Source: Blattamonas nauphoetae (Eukaryota > Preaxostyla > Oxymonadida). Taken from it: a stretch of 64,000 nucleotides of DNA. The notes under the pieces were generated by a model. It was not told the origin of the DNA. It did not search any database and saw only the letters and a list, made by a program, of their open reading frames with translations. The translations under genes and the position numbers were made by a program. The DNA lies in assembly GCA_033064195.1 (NCBI GenBank), contig JARBJD010000017.1, positions 431,564-495,563 of the forward strand. The letters are read 5' to 3'. Positions 36,146 through 48,990 of this stretch are shown piece after piece. How positions within the stretch are numbered: position 1 is the stretch's first letter; each line of letters begins with the position of its first letter.

Positions 36146-38516
36146 ATGTCGTTATTCTCTGATAAACAAGATGAAACAACCTTCCTGAAGTTGGGACTCC
36201 CAGAATTCTATTATGATTATATATCCAAGAAACTTGGATATGTCAAGCCGAGCATTGTCCAACATCTTTCATTCTCCCCGATTTTGGCGGGGAGAGACAT
36301 TCTTATGAAGAGTGAAACAGGCTCTGGGAAAACCCTCGCTTTTCTACTTCCTATCCTTTTAAAACTGTCACTTCGTCAGCCACACATAACCAGAGATCAA
36401 GGTACAAAGGGTTTTCTTGTTCGTTTCTCAGAATCTCCCCATTGTAGTCATCATTCTTACACCAACACGTGAACTCTGCAACCAGATCTACACAGTCGCT
36501 CAAAGACTCCTCATACCATTCCATTGGATTGTTCCATCAATGCTTTCTGGCGGGGAGAAGCGTACATCCGAAAAAGCTCGTTTACGCAAGGGTTGTACCC
36601 TTCTTGTTGCCACACCTGGACGTCTCCTTGACCACATCCTCTCTACGAAGTCATTTGTATTTTCAGATCTTGAATTTATTGTTTTTGATGAAGCTGATCG
36701 AACTTTGGATCTTGGATTTGAAAAGACAATCACTGATATCCTCGTCCAAATCTCGAAAAAGGTCGTCCGAAAAATGAAAAATCCAACGGAGCAAACTGGA
36801 AGTGGACTTGAGCTCAGTGCTCATGATGATATTTCTCCTGAAGTCTCACGAATTGATACAACACCTCTCGATCGTATTCAAGTTCTCCTTGTCTCAGCAA
36901 CACTTAAAGAAAACCTCACAGAATTTGCTGGAAAAGTTCTCACAGATCCTGTTCGAATCAATCCCGCAATTTTGTCTCTTTCTTCATCCAAAAAATCTTC
37001 AGGAAAATCCGATAAGAGACAATCATCATCTGACGAAGATCCAGCTCCCTCTGAACCCGTAAATCCCCTCGCACTCCTCAAGCTTCCTTCTACTCTCACA
37101 CAACTTTCCCTCACTTGCCCTTCCAAACTCCGATTAGTCGCTCTTCTGACTCTTCTCCGTGGAATCATCCTGAATCGACCAATCGGACCGTACTTTGCCC
37201 AAAAAGAGTCTCATTCGATCATCGTCTTTGTTTCAACCTGTGCATCCGCTGAGTTCCACATGGCCCTCTTCGAACAGCTCAAAATGCCCGAATTCGGTCG
37301 AAAAGGAAAACATGGTCGAAAACCGAGGAGCGACACCGCATCAGACGCTCCAAAGGCATCCTCCTCTCTCTCGTTCTTCTCGTCCACACCGTCCTCTGGT
37401 GCTGCAACCGGTGATGAGGAAGACACCGAACAGTACACTTATGGACGGACCGGATTGGAAGGCCAAGCACACAACCCACCATTCCTCCCGTCGACGGGAT
37501 TCTTCCGACTGCACGGAGACATGTCACAGCTTGACCGAGTCAGCACCATTAACGCCTTCGCAGCAATCTCCAATCCAACCAAAAAGTCAAAAGAAAAGGA
37601 AGAGCGAGAAGGAAAGAAGTTTCAACATGCCGTCATGTTCTGCACAGACGTTGCCTCTCGTGGGATCGATCTGCGTGGAGTCAGTGAGATTATTCAATAC
37701 GAGCGACCAGGAAGTCTGGAGGAGTATGTTCATCGAGCAGGCCGAACAAGTCGGGCAGGAGAGAAAGGGACGAGCGTGTTGTTTGTGCGCGAGGAGGAGC
37801 GGGATGGCATGGAGAGGACGTTGGAAATCGCCAAAATTGGGAAATGTCAACGAATGGACAGTGGACGGATGATGAACGACCTTGCCACGCAAGTTGGCGA
37901 ACAGGATCCTGTCTTTGTCGGTATCTTCCATCTCCTCGATTTTCTCACGTTCTCCCTCTCCTCAGCTGCTGTTATTCAGCATTCCTGTGAATCTCTCATT
38001 CTTTCCGATGGGCCTCTGAAGAACAAGAGCGAAGGAGCATTCCGTTCCTTCGTCCGAGGCTACACGACTGTCGCGAAGACCCTCTCGCACGTCTTCAACC
38101 GAGGCTCTCTCCACTCCGGCCACGTCGCCACGTCGTTCGGGCTGAAGGATAGTCCTCGTGAGATAGGCAAGTCCCGAGTATGTCTTTCTGTTCCATCAGT
38201 TTTCTCACAGCCTGGCATCTCATCTCAACAAGACAGCGAATCGATCCGCATGTTGCAGAAAATGAAGAATAAACCCGTCCAGAAACAGAAAAGACCACAT
38301 TCAGATCAAAGTGAAATGGAAATCTCACACTTCACTCCATCAACAGAGTGGAAGAAGGAGAAGAGAGTTATGCTTGGTCAGATTCAGGAACAAAAAGATG
38401 AGGAAGAGAAAATGAGGATGGAGAAGAAATCGAGGCGTGAGAGCAAGTACGGACCGAGAAAACCAGTTGAAAAACGACCACTTAAACCTGCGACACAAGT
38501 CTCAGAGTTTCTTTAG
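36146..38516 (+). CDS. DDX31: DEAD-box RNA helicase, DDX31/Dbp7 type
   Basis: Nucleolar helicase needed for 60S ribosome assembly. Exon 1 (36146-36401) joins exon 2 (36448-38516) across a 46-bp intron, giving 774 residues; a nearer CAG at 36431 would break the frame. Motifs in order: Q-motif region, Walker A SETGSGKT (about residue 60), PTREL, GG, TPGR, DEAD (about 165) followed by RTLDLGFEK, SAT, and the second RecA domain with HGDMSQLDR, TDVASRGIDL and HRAGRTSRAG. GGEKRTSEKARLRKG before TPGR and FGLKDSPREIGKSR near the C-terminus are typical of Dbp7/DDX31. A basic Lys/Arg/Glu tail follows. An acidic Ser-rich insert lies between the two RecA domains. Confidence 0.9.
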
Positions 38517-38617
38517 TGAATAATCACTTCATGATGACTTGAAGATACTTTTAGAAGACAATAGTCAGACAATGGGCTCACAAAAATATCCGCTTTTTCC
38601 TTTGATCAACAGTCGAA

Positions 38618-39491
38618 ATGGGTCGAAGTGTGATACGTTGTCAATCATCATTTTCCATCGCTTATATCGTCGTTCTTGCTCAAATACTTCATATTTTCTT
38701 ATTTTTCTCCCGATTCAATCATGATTTCTTCTTCCTAACATTTCTAGGACCAGCACGTTGCTATCGTTACCAAAAGAACCGCCCGTTCCCAAAATCACGT
38801 TTCAACCGTGGTGTTCCAGATCCCAAGATCAGAACATTCGATCTCGGACGAAAGAAGGCTTCAGTCGATGATTTCCCTCTCTGCGTCCACCTTCTCTCTC
38901 TTGAGAAAGAACAAATCACCAGCGAGGCTCTCGAAGCATCTCGTGTCGCTGCCAACAAGTACATGACCAAGTTCGCCGGAAAGGACGCCTATCACCTTCG
39001 CATTCGCGCTCACCCATTCCATGTCATCCGTATCAACAAGATGCTTTCATGCGCTGGTGCCGATAGGTTTGTGACATGATCTTTCATTTTTCATTTTTCT
39101 CCACATCTGACCTCATCTCTTTTCAACTTTTTTCCTCCACAAACAATCACCTCATTTTCTTCCACTGGAATTGGTTAGACTGCAACAAGGTATGAGAGGT
39201 GCCTGGGGTAAACCAAACGGTCTCGTTGCTCGTGTCGATATTGGTGATCCTCTCATCTCCATCCGCACAATCGAAAAGAACAAACAAAACTGCGTTGAAG
39301 CTCTCCGTCGTGCTTCAATGAAGTTCCCAGGCCGTCAAAAGGTTGTTGTGTCTGACAAGTGGGGCTTCACAAAACTCACTCAACTCCAATACGCTCAACT
39401 TCGCAAGGACGGAAAAATTATCCCAGATGGAGTGAACTGCAAACTTGTCAAGGAGAACCCATTCATCATGGAGAAAAAACTGAGACATTAG
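38618..39491 (+). CDS. RPL10: Ribosomal protein uL16
   Basis: Large-subunit protein near the peptidyl-transferase centre, joined late in 60S maturation. Exon 1 is only 10 bp (38618-38627, ATGGGTCGAA), then 38748-39066 and 39179-39491; introns are 120 and 112 bp and the joints are in phase, 213 residues. The N-terminus reads MGRRPARCYRY and the middle [18 protein letters not shown], both near-identical to RPL10 of other eukaryotes. [16 protein letters not shown] corresponds to the loop near the tRNA. Introns here are longer than in most genes of the window. Confidence 0.95.
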
Positions 39492-39713
39492 GTGTCCAAT
39501 TTCTTTTTCCTTGTTGAACAATTCACAACCATTTCAGCAACGAAGTGCTGATCTCATCTCGTTCCAAACGCTGAGATATCATAATAATCCAACAGACGAA
39601 GTGATGTAACAAACAAATAAAGACAATGTTGAAGTGAATCGGGACAGAGAAACCCGTGGTTGCGAGAGAATCCAGAACAGAAGCAAAAACGAGGAGATAA
39701 AAGAGAATAAAAA

Positions 39714-40895
<1,182 letters not shown>

Positions 40896-41104
40896 TTATC
40901 CGAAGACGACCAATGGGCCTTGACAGGACTTGTCACATGGGGCGATACCACGTTAAAAAGAGGTTGAGTATCAGTAATGAAAGTACACTCAGATATTCTG
41001 CAAAAAATTAAAGTTGTTTCGATTCTCCCGAGCTAAAAGGAGAGTCTTTTGAAAAACTGGATTCTTTGACTGCTTCTTCGAAATGGCGCGATCAAAACGA
41101 ACAC

Positions 41105-41987
41105 TTACGCTTTGGTCGCCTTGTGGTTAGCTTTCCAAGCGGCTTGCTTGGCGACGCGCTTCTGATTCACTTTAACACCATTAACACGATCCAAATGTTG
41201 TTTCACAATAGCGGCTTGCTTAACGGCAACCTTTGTGCGGCGAGAATGGAAAGCAGCTCCGCGAGCAAGACGCTTCTTCTCCAATTTGGAAACAACATCA
41301 CCATATTTCCATCCAATCTGAACAGCAAGATCTCCCAAGCGGATGTATTTGGATCCTGCACGCAAGTTCTGGACACGGAGAGCGGCTGGAATAACCATCT
41401 TCTTAACTTTCTCATACTCAGTGGGAACACCATCATACACACGGAGGTTTTTCAGAGCATTGGCACCTCGAGTTGTTTTGTGTGGGAGCATTCCGCGGAT
41501 AGCCTTGAAAACCATGAGTGATGGTGCACTTTGGTGGCGATGTCCACGACGAGGATTGGAACGCATAGTTTTGTTTAGGTATCTCATATGAATGACTGCA
41601 GAAAAAAATCGTGTGTGAAAAAGGTGAAAAAAGATGGAATCGTGATACTCTTGTTGCGAATGACTGAAAAGAGAGAATATTGATGAATTATTTGATTTAA
41701 TTGACGATAAACGATGAGTTGAGGCGAGAGCGTGAGGAAAGAAAAATGCAGACAAGTTCCAGCGACATTGGTTTCTTCACAACGAACAAGTACGATTTTT
41801 TGTCCCTTCAGAAGTTGTTTGGCAACAACAGAAGCGAGACGGCCTTTAAGGTGTCTGGATAGATGAGAAAAATGGACATTGATTTATTGTGAAGGGTAGA
41901 AGGCATGTCAGAGGCTAGAACAACGAAAAGGATCGAAAGACTCCATTTTAGAACATACCCTTTGCAGTCAACAACAACGGGCTTCAT
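41105..41987 (-). CDS. RPL13A: Ribosomal protein uL13
   Basis: 60S subunit protein. Minus-strand exons 41959-41987, 41754-41854 and 41105-41595 join in phase to 206 residues; introns are 104 and 158 bp. Motifs: [18 protein letters not shown] at the N-terminus (substrate-like beta strand and G-R-L-A), [25 protein letters not shown], and [15 protein letters not shown], which is strongly conserved in uL13. A basic C-terminal helix follows. This is the last housekeeping gene before the repeat-rich region. Confidence 0.95.
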
Positions 41988-42259
41988 CAAAGAGATCGAA
42001 ATTGATCAAAGCCAAGTGAGGATTTGAAACTCTCCATAATTTACGAACTTCGATCCCAAATTGTCATTTTTCGCCGAAATACTGACATGAATTGGCAATA
42101 TAATCCGAATATATAACGTTCTGTGGGGAATTTATGGAGAAAAAGTTGCCCAGAACAATTTTCTGAAAAACCGTCTGTGTGATGACATTCAAAGCGAATT
42201 GACGTGTTGGTATGGAGAGAGAAATACAGAAAGTCGGAAAAAAGTGCCAAAAACTGGAG

Positions 42260-42490
42260 ACTCACCAAAATCGATCACTTTTCACAAAAATATGGGTTTT
42301 TTTCCCTTTTTCCGCTCCCCAGCATTTTTTCTCCAATGTTTTTTTAAAATGTTCGTTTCACCGAAAAAACGTTTTTGTGAACAATTTCATCCAAATCGAT
42401 TCATTGGTTGTTGAGATATCGCCGAAACGATTATTTTTATCGGGAAAAAGGGGGTATTTTGAGGTTTTCTTTGATTCGGCTGGGTCTATC
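42260..42490 (+). repeat. Partial copy of the 594-bp MITE family
   Basis: Matches the right half of the complete element at 50793-51386: the run from ATGGGTTTTTTTCC through TGTTGAGATATCGCC to GGGGGTATTTTGAGG occurs in both. It lacks the right terminal repeat and ends just before the foldback element. Confidence 0.6.
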
Positions 42491-42503
42491 TTTCTCAGAA
42501 TTC

Positions 42504-43319
42504 CAGTCTGAATAGTTCAAAGTCGAACATAAATAATTCAAAGTCTAATAAAATAATTCAAAGTCGAAGTGAAATAATGCAAAGTCGAATAAAATAATTC
42601 AAAGTCGAATAAAATAATTCTAAGTCTAATAAAATAATGCAAAGTCGAAGAAAATAATTCAAAGTCGAAGAAAATAGTTCAAAGTCGAATAAAATAATGC
42701 AAAGTCGAAGTGAAATAGTTCAAAGTCGAAAAACAGATTTTTTCCCTTTAGCTTCCGAAATAACCACACAATTCACTCTATTTCTCCTGTGTCCTTTTTG
42801 TTCCAATGTGCTTTATAGGGTGAACACGTTTTTCAGGATTGAAAACAATGCATTCATGCTTTCTGAAGTGATTTTGAGCTTTTTTGATGAAAACAAACTC
42901 TTCATTGGTCTGAGTAGAAACAGCCTGTGACACGCAAAAGACAGTAGTATTGACCTGACGTTTGAGAGGTGTGAAGGAGTCATCGGTGTGACTATTCATA
43001 GAAACTTTTGGCCTTATTCAACTTGTGCTGGATCTGATTTGTTGGTTTTTCTGGGCTTAGGCGTAGAAGTCCTGGGAAATGAGCTCAAAAATGTGAACTA
43101 TAGCCGAGAAAGTGATGAATGGTGTCGGATGATACCTGACTAGCCAGTACCATGATCATTGAGTCGGTTTTTGTGAGCATGAAAGAGTGGTGTGTGTGGT
43201 TCACTCGAACAAATTGGTCCTACACATTGGTCCTTCGACTTTGAATTATTTCACTTCGACTTTGAATTCTTTCACTTCGACTTTGAATGATTTATTTCGA
43301 CTTTGAACTCTTCAGACTG
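42504..43319. mobile_element. Foldback-type element with subterminal about 20-bp repeats
   Basis: The ends are inverted: CAGTCTGAATAGTTCAAAG at 42504 and its near reverse complement ending CAGACTG at 43319. Behind the left end lie about eleven tandem units of AATTCAAAGTCGAATAAAAT type (42513-42735, 19-22 bp each); at the right end four inverted units (43228-43308). The centre has no convincing coding frame. No clear target duplication seen. Likely non-autonomous and mobilised in trans. Confidence 0.65.
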
Positions 43320-43453
43320 TAGGTGAAATGAAAGAATTATCAGTGAAATGGGCAGTAAAATCAATTTTGGTATGATGAATGTAATCATACAATTCTCCCC
43401 GTGGATGGTTGTTGCATTTAGTGACAGTAAATCGAGGATCGTGGTGAATAATA

Positions 43454-44048
43454 GATGTGTCATTAACCCGGTCCGTGTCACCAACCCGGAACATGGGGTT
43501 GAAATAAACCATTTTGGTCAAACTAAGAAAAAACTAATATTTAAGAATTTTCTATCGAGGCGAATCGGAGAAAACCTCAAAATACTGTATTCAGCAGGAA
43601 CACACACTTTTTTTCAAACTTTTTTAGCTCGGATCTCCACAACCAGATATCCGTTTTACACCAAATAAAAAGCATATTTATCGTGAATATATCGAAAAAA
43701 GACTCACAAAAAAAATAAAATTTGTTTTCCCACAAACTTTTTTGTCGAGAAAAATCACATTTTTTCGCAACTTTCCAATTACCCAAATTTTTTTTCAAAA
43801 TTTTTTCAAAAAATTCTTTTCTCGAAACAAACGTTTCTGTGGAAAATTTCATCAAAATTGGTCCACAGGTTGTGGAGATATGATTTGGACACACTACCAC
43901 AGGGGCCTTAAACGAGGTTTTTCGAGGTTTTCTCTGATTCAGCTCGTTAGAAAATTCTCAAATTTTATTTTTTTCTTGGTTTGACCAAAATGGTTCATTT
44001 CAACCCCATGTTCCGGGTTGGTGACAGAACCGGGTTTATGACACATCT
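43454..44048. mobile_element. MITE-like element, 595 bp, TA flanked
   Basis: The terminal inverted repeats of more than 100 bp begin GATGTGTCATTAACCCGG at the left and mirror at the right (CCGGGTTTATGACACATC), with a TA dinucleotide on each side (43452-43453 and 44049-44050). The inner part has the GGTCAAACTAAGAAAAAA and AGAAAACCTC blocks shared with the copy at 50793. A TA flank and no coding frame fit a non-autonomous Tc1/mariner-type element. Confidence 0.75.
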
Positions 44049-44289
44049 ATAAAACTCCTATTTGGATAGTTTTCGTAAACATGAGATTGAATTGTAATAT
44101 GGATTGAGCATGTCGGATTTACTCTTCATTCTGTTCTAAAAGTCTTTCAGAACATTTTACTCATCGCGTACTTTCGGTTTTCTCAGCGAATACAGGTATT
44201 GGAATTCAGAGTGGAGAATTGGTGAGATTTTTGGTACGACTTTCTTCGAATCATCTGATGATTTTTATATTTCTTTCTTCAATACTTCT

Positions 44290-45110
44290 TTTCAGGCTCT
44301 TCAGTCGAGTGTGATTCATCTGTTGAAAGAACTGGAAGGGAAGACAAAGGGACTGCTGAAAACGATGAACGAACATTAAGTGTTATATCCTGCCAAATGC
44401 AATCAATTTCTGGATTGGAATGGAAAACCTCTTGAGGATGGATCAGCAACGGCTTGTCTCTTTCAGTCTCTAGTTGGCACCACAACATTCCTGTCTATGT
44501 TGGATGTCACTTCGGGACAGAAAGCTGCAAGATAACTCAAATCTGTGTTTCGAATGGATACCACGCCACCAGATAATTTTCTAAACTGTCATGGCCTCAC
44601 CACTGATGAATCATTGAGAAACTTCGTGGAGTCCATCATGCCCATCATTGCTTCTCCCAATCGCACGTTTTCCACGGCAGGAGTGAGAGTGCTCCACAGT
44701 GGTATCTTATCAATCATCGCATCCTCTCTCTAACTCACATCACCGGATGGTCTCGCAATGCTCGAAATTAAAAGTCACGAAGAACAAACAGATGTTCAGG
44801 AGAAAGTTTTCCAACATGTTCTCACACCCTAAAAGAAATCTCTTTCCCATGTGTGCGTGAACTACAAATCGATCCACGAATTCCACACCAACCCAGAACC
44901 TCGTGTCCAAACAAACCGTATTGGTCCAACGAAGTGCAAATTCCACTTTGAGACAATTCCAATTTGAGGAACTGGATAAAGACTTCCCATACAACAGTAT
45001 CTCTTAGCAAATAAATGAACTGAAATCTCTCGTTGATTGGTTCCAGATGGAATTCAACAATATTGACCCAAATACACAATGTATCGCTTGTTTAAACCAG
45101 AATCCAGACT
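44290..45110 (+). pseudogene. Degenerate fragment of a large protist ARM-like gene family
   Basis: A broken frame with several stops: it follows an intron-like CAG at about 44294 and reads LQSSVIHLLKELEGKTKG, then FLDWNGKPLEDGSATACLFQ, then LKSVFRMDTTPPDNFLN and FVESIMPIIASPNRTF. From memory this order (FLNWD-x-K-LE, then A-V-x-FRSLVAT, F-V-x-SI) is that of hypothetical or kinase-linked proteins present in many copies in oxymonads; I cannot verify this here. The reading continues with breaks to about 45110. Function unknown. Confidence 0.45.
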
Positions 45111-45422
45111 GAACGTTGGGCTTCTTCCAAGTTGTCTATCACTTTCTGTGACACTTGGCCATGAGGTGGGCGATGTTCATCTGTTCTTTCTGTTTTTGAT
45201 ATTCTCGACAGAAAGCAGGTCATAGAACTCTCACCGATTTCCATGGTACAAAAACTATCGATTGTTGAAAAAAGTGTCACTATTTTCTTATGAATCGTTA
45301 AGTCACGATGTCATCTTCGCCATTTTTAACCAATTCTCCTGAAGAAGGATCCTTCTTCTCTCTTCTCATTCCAGCAGCACAGGCACCATCAGAGCTGACC
45401 AGGCAAGAAAGTAGTCCGGAAG

Positions 45423-45539
45423 TCAAGGAGGCCTCTCAAGTCGATCACTAATCATCTCCTGTTGCTCAATAAACATCTTCTGTTGCTCATCAATCATTTT
45501 TTGTTGTTCATCAATCATATCCTGAAGTTTTATATCCAT
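45423..45539 (-). other. Short frame with a 24-bp repeat (Gln-rich heptad-like)
   Basis: A 38-codon minus-strand frame encodes MIDEQQK-type units three to four times (MIDEQQKMIDEQQKMFIEQQ), reflecting a tandem 21-24-bp DNA repeat. It may be a remnant of a coiled-coil gene rather than a gene in itself. Confidence 0.3.
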
Positions 45540-45728
45540 TGCCAGATATCCATTTGAGACCGAAGACAAAGTTCTGTCTCGAAAATACAGTCGCAATCAC
45601 CTCATTTGGCGGATGCATCTCACCTTGTTCGTTGTTTCTTTTCTAATCATTCGTTTTGATTGTTCACTTCTCATCGAACTAACTCTTCGACAATCGCGTT
45701 TGTTTGCAGGAAACCTGTACGTGTGATC

Positions 45729-47022
45729 TGACCCAAAAAATTGAAATGCCGAGTACACAAATAACTAGACCGTTTAAAGTGAAATGGAATTGATTATAGT
45801 GAAAGTGAGATGGGATAGAGGGTAATTTCCGAACGAAAACAGCGATGTTCAGATATGTAGTGAACAAAGGATGAACTTAAACACTCGCAACAATCTCGTC
45901 CAAAAAAGAACAGAATGGTTCCTCGCATCCAATCAAAAAAAGTTTGTATTTCTGTTTCCATGTTCCTGATCAATTATTAAGACTCGGAAACGGTGGAAGC
46001 TGACTCCACAGGTCAAAAAGGAGATTCTTCTAAAGCGACGGGCAGTGAAATCCGTCGCAGCCATCGCTCGACAAATTCATCGATCCGAAAGTACCATCCG
46101 AAGCTTCCTAAAAGCTTGGCTAACGAATCCTAGAAACAAAAGGAAGTCTCAAAGGAAGTACACACGATGTACTACAGCTCGTGAGGACGCAATGATTCTG
46201 GCTGAAATCGATTTGAATCGATTTAAAACGAAAAGAGAATTGAAGGAAAGATTGAGCACACACGGAATTTCAGTTTCAGAGTCCACAATCGGAAGGCGCG
46301 GTCAGGAGAACGGGATCTCCCAACATCCCGCCAAGCTCAAGCCGTTGCTTCGGTGTCAGAACATTGAGAAGCGCTTATCTTTCGCCAGAGAACACTCGAG
46401 TTGGACGCAGGATGATTGGAAGAGGGTACTTTGGACCGATGAGGCAATGATCTGCCTGAGGGAACCAAAGGGAAAAGTATATGTGTGGAGAAAAAAAGGA
46501 GAAGAACTCAACCCAAAGTGTGTTCTGTACACCGTGAAGCACTCCGCTCATCTTATGATCTGGGGTTGTATCGGCTGGGGAGGCGGTGGAAATCTGGTTT
46601 TCATCAAGGGAAAGCTGGAACAAAAACAGTATCTTCAAATCGTAAAGACACACGTGCACGACAACGGGATTCAACTGTGCGAGCAACCATTCATTTTCCA
46701 GCAAGACAACGATCCTAAACACTCATCCAAACTGATTCAAAGATGGATTGCCCAGCAACCGTTTTCAACGATGACGTGGCCTCCACAAAGTCCAGATTTA
46801 TCACCTATCGAAAATGTTTGGAGAAATTTGAAGGCAAAACTGAACAAAAGAGAACTACATACAGTTGTCGACTTGAAAGCAGCCATCAGAAGCGTCTGGA
46901 ATAAGGAGCTTCTGAATTGCATACAAACCTCAATCTTGTCAATGCCGAATCGGATTGACGAAGTGTTAGCAAATAAAGGATCCTGGACACATTATTGAAA
47001 AAGTGTGTCGTTTTTTGGGTCA
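45729..47022 (+). mobile_element. Candidate complete Tc1/mariner element
   Basis: The transposase gene lies between TGACCCAAAAAA (45729-45740) and its exact inverse TTTTTTGGGTCA (47011-47022). The length of about 1.3 kb is typical of the superfamily. The 12-bp repeats are short and low in complexity, and a TA duplication is not evident, so the ends are tentative. Confidence 0.45.
45915..46998 (+). CDS. Tc1/mariner-type transposase with an intron
   Basis: Cut-and-paste DDE transposase. ATG at 45915 opens a 9-codon exon (MVPRIQSKK), followed by a 40-bp intron (45942-45981, GTTTGT...TTAAG) and an open exon 45982-46998, 347 residues in all. Without the intron there is no ATG in the long frame. 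The N-terminus is a helix-turn-helix (SVAAIARQIHRSESTIRSFL). The catalytic triad is visible: first Asp in LWTDEAM, second in FQQDNDPKHSS, and Glu in PQSPDLSPIENVWRNLK, with spacing consistent with DD34E. No frame breaks, so it may be active or recent. The codon use and intron resemble those of the host. Confidence 0.85.
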
Positions 47023-47206
47023 AGCAGATGAGCCCACATTCTTTTACTTTTTCACCTCACCATCTTCTAAAAGACTTTTCTGGTTTGTCGAACATCAGGA
47101 TGTGACAAAAAAAGAAAAAAAGTGGAATCGTGTGAAATGAAACTGTGAAACACAGCCCTTCATCAGCGAACCCATGTGACTGGGACTGTATATCAATAAA
47201 AGACAG

Positions 47207-48285
47207 TCATAAAAATGTACAGTTTTTATCAAACAATTCTTTGCCCCAAAAGAACCAATTGTGATGAACGTTCCCAAAATCCCAGTATACGATACCTTCC
47301 CCCAGAGATGCTTGTAACCAGGGACAACTTTGAGTTAGTTTATTCTGGTAGACAACTGTTGTGGTACCAGCCTGTTCAGTTCGGTTTCTGATTGTTGTCG
47401 AACACAAGAACAGATTTGCTTGTTTGGATTAAGCGGACATTTTCTGAAGGGAGAATTCGCTGTAGGGAGGCATGCATACCTTCCACTGGAGAGGTGGTGG
47501 CTATTCCTAAATGTGGGAACTTATCTAGACAACATGGAAAAAAGAAGGCGGACAGTGGAAACCATTGTCGATTCAGGGACGTCATGATGTCGGCCCAATG
47601 TTCATCATCTTCGAAAATCTTTTGACAAAAAACTGCTTTGCGTTCTCGAATTGTTCTGAAGAAGTTGTGGAGAAGAGGATCTTCCATTTTTCGTTTTCAA
47701 ATGGATCATATCGTCTTTCTATTCCATCTCTTGAACATTGGTCAGTAGACGGGCTTCGATGTTACGTTTGATGTGCCAACTACAGAGAATATGTTTTATC
47801 TGGGGTAGTACATTTCTGAAAGCTACAATTTCAGCTTGAGCCGATTCTGTCACCAGAACTTTTGTGTTACATTGTCAATTTGTGTGTACAAGAAGTTGGT
47901 GGAGATGCCATTCATAATCAGTGACTATTTCATGTGTGACAGATGGAAATTGTCTGTACTGCTGCAAAGAAGCATCGGATTACAGCAGGAATGACGAAAC
48001 TGTCCCATGTTCATCCAAACGGCTATCGAGCTTGTACCCTTTCTTTGTGGCTCCTGATCCAAATTCTTCTTTGAGTCGATACAGCAATTATCTCAGATCA
48101 TGAGCTGAGGTGATTTCTCGTTGTCCAGTGGTTAACGATTGAGGCGTTGGATGGAATTCACGCACATACTTTGCATCCTTCAGACTGTGATACATCTGTC
48201 TCGCGAACGACAGATTCTCCTCCAAAACATGAAGAGAATGGTCTGTGATGAGACAATGTCTCAGATGAAAAAAAAGTTGAGACAT
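47207..48285 (-). pseudogene. MULE-type transposase pseudogene
   Basis: Minus-strand fragments in changing frames, with internal stops. The clearest are VLVTESAQAEIVAF and ILCSWHIKRNIEARLL near 47760-47860, the acidic and C-x-W-H segment of MULE/FAR1 transposases, and SPVEGMHASLQRIL near 47470-47510, the conserved tail segment. At least one in-frame stop follows VQEME. No intact product. Confidence 0.7.
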
Positions 48286-48301
48286 TGAAATAGAAAAAAG
48301 C

Positions 48302-48367
48302 CGATAAAGAGAATCAAACCCAGGTTGAAAGTGTGGTAGTCCATCACTCTAACAACTGAGCAACTCA
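48302..48367 (-). other. Degenerate tRNA-like sequence
   Basis: On the minus strand an A-box-like GCTCAGTTGTTAGAG and a B-box-like GGGTTTGATTCTC lie at tRNA spacing, with a D-arm that pairs. The acceptor ends do not pair and the anticodon arm has no 7-base loop. Probably a tRNA pseudogene or a tRNA-derived repeat. Confidence 0.35.
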
Positions 48368-48479
48368 TGATCAAAAAAAAATTCATCAACCAATCTCTTG
48401 GTATTCATATTCTTCCCCTGTGACAGATTTTCCTAAAAAAACTGAGTCACCACTTTCGCAACGCAACCACAAAGCATAA

Positions 48480-48923
48480 ATGTCACCGTTGACAGAGAGA
48501 AGTGAGAAAAACGGAACAGGGGAAACCACAGGTAATCCAATTCGTAAGAACAGTCAAGTCCATTTTCTAAATACACGATCGGAATCCGCTTTGACAATCA
48601 TTCCACTCCTATCTCTAGACGAGAGCTGTGAAATGTCATTCTTGGTTGTGGTGAAATCTGTGGATACATTTGATATTCGTCTGATTGGGGTTGGACACGG
48701 TCTTGATTGCCTTGTTATGCTCTCGACATCACAATGGGTTGATTCGGCCGTTTTCCTTGAATGGATTCAATTCGTACTGGTACCTGTTGTCCAGAGACTG
48801 CAGTGCACCTTACGGATGCGTGTAAAGTGCACACCACAGATGATGTTAGGGCAGAACTCATCAAGAAAAAAATATCCTCATACTTCTCCCTCCAAGTACG
48901 TGACACATGACGGAGCCTTTTGA
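48480..48923 (+). pseudogene. Pogo/DDE_1 transposase fragment
   Basis: An open frame of 147 codons whose middle (WVDSAVFLEWIQFVLVPVVQ) resembles the DDE_1 segment before the second catalytic Asp, and the related FFCDWLDTVLIPDVQF in the minus-strand pseudogene at 49.5-50.7 kb. It lacks the catalytic motifs that would follow. Confidence 0.35.
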
Positions 48924-48990
48924 CTTTGTGTATTTCTAAAATCTTCATCACCTATGCAGATTCGATCCGCATTCAACGCGGCGGGCTTAT

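Noticed and set aside
36402..36431. A 30-bp intron in the helicase gene ending at the first CAG
   Set aside because: It would leave the frame broken; the acceptor at 36447 restores phase and the PTREL motif.
42513..42735. Regular short repeats resembling a CRISPR array
   Set aside because: Units are contiguous at 19-22 bp with no unique spacers, the host is eukaryotic, and the repeats are inverted at the other end of a foldback element.
43348..43984. Open frames inside the 595-bp element
   Set aside because: They run through the terminal inverted repeats and are low-complexity, with no family features.
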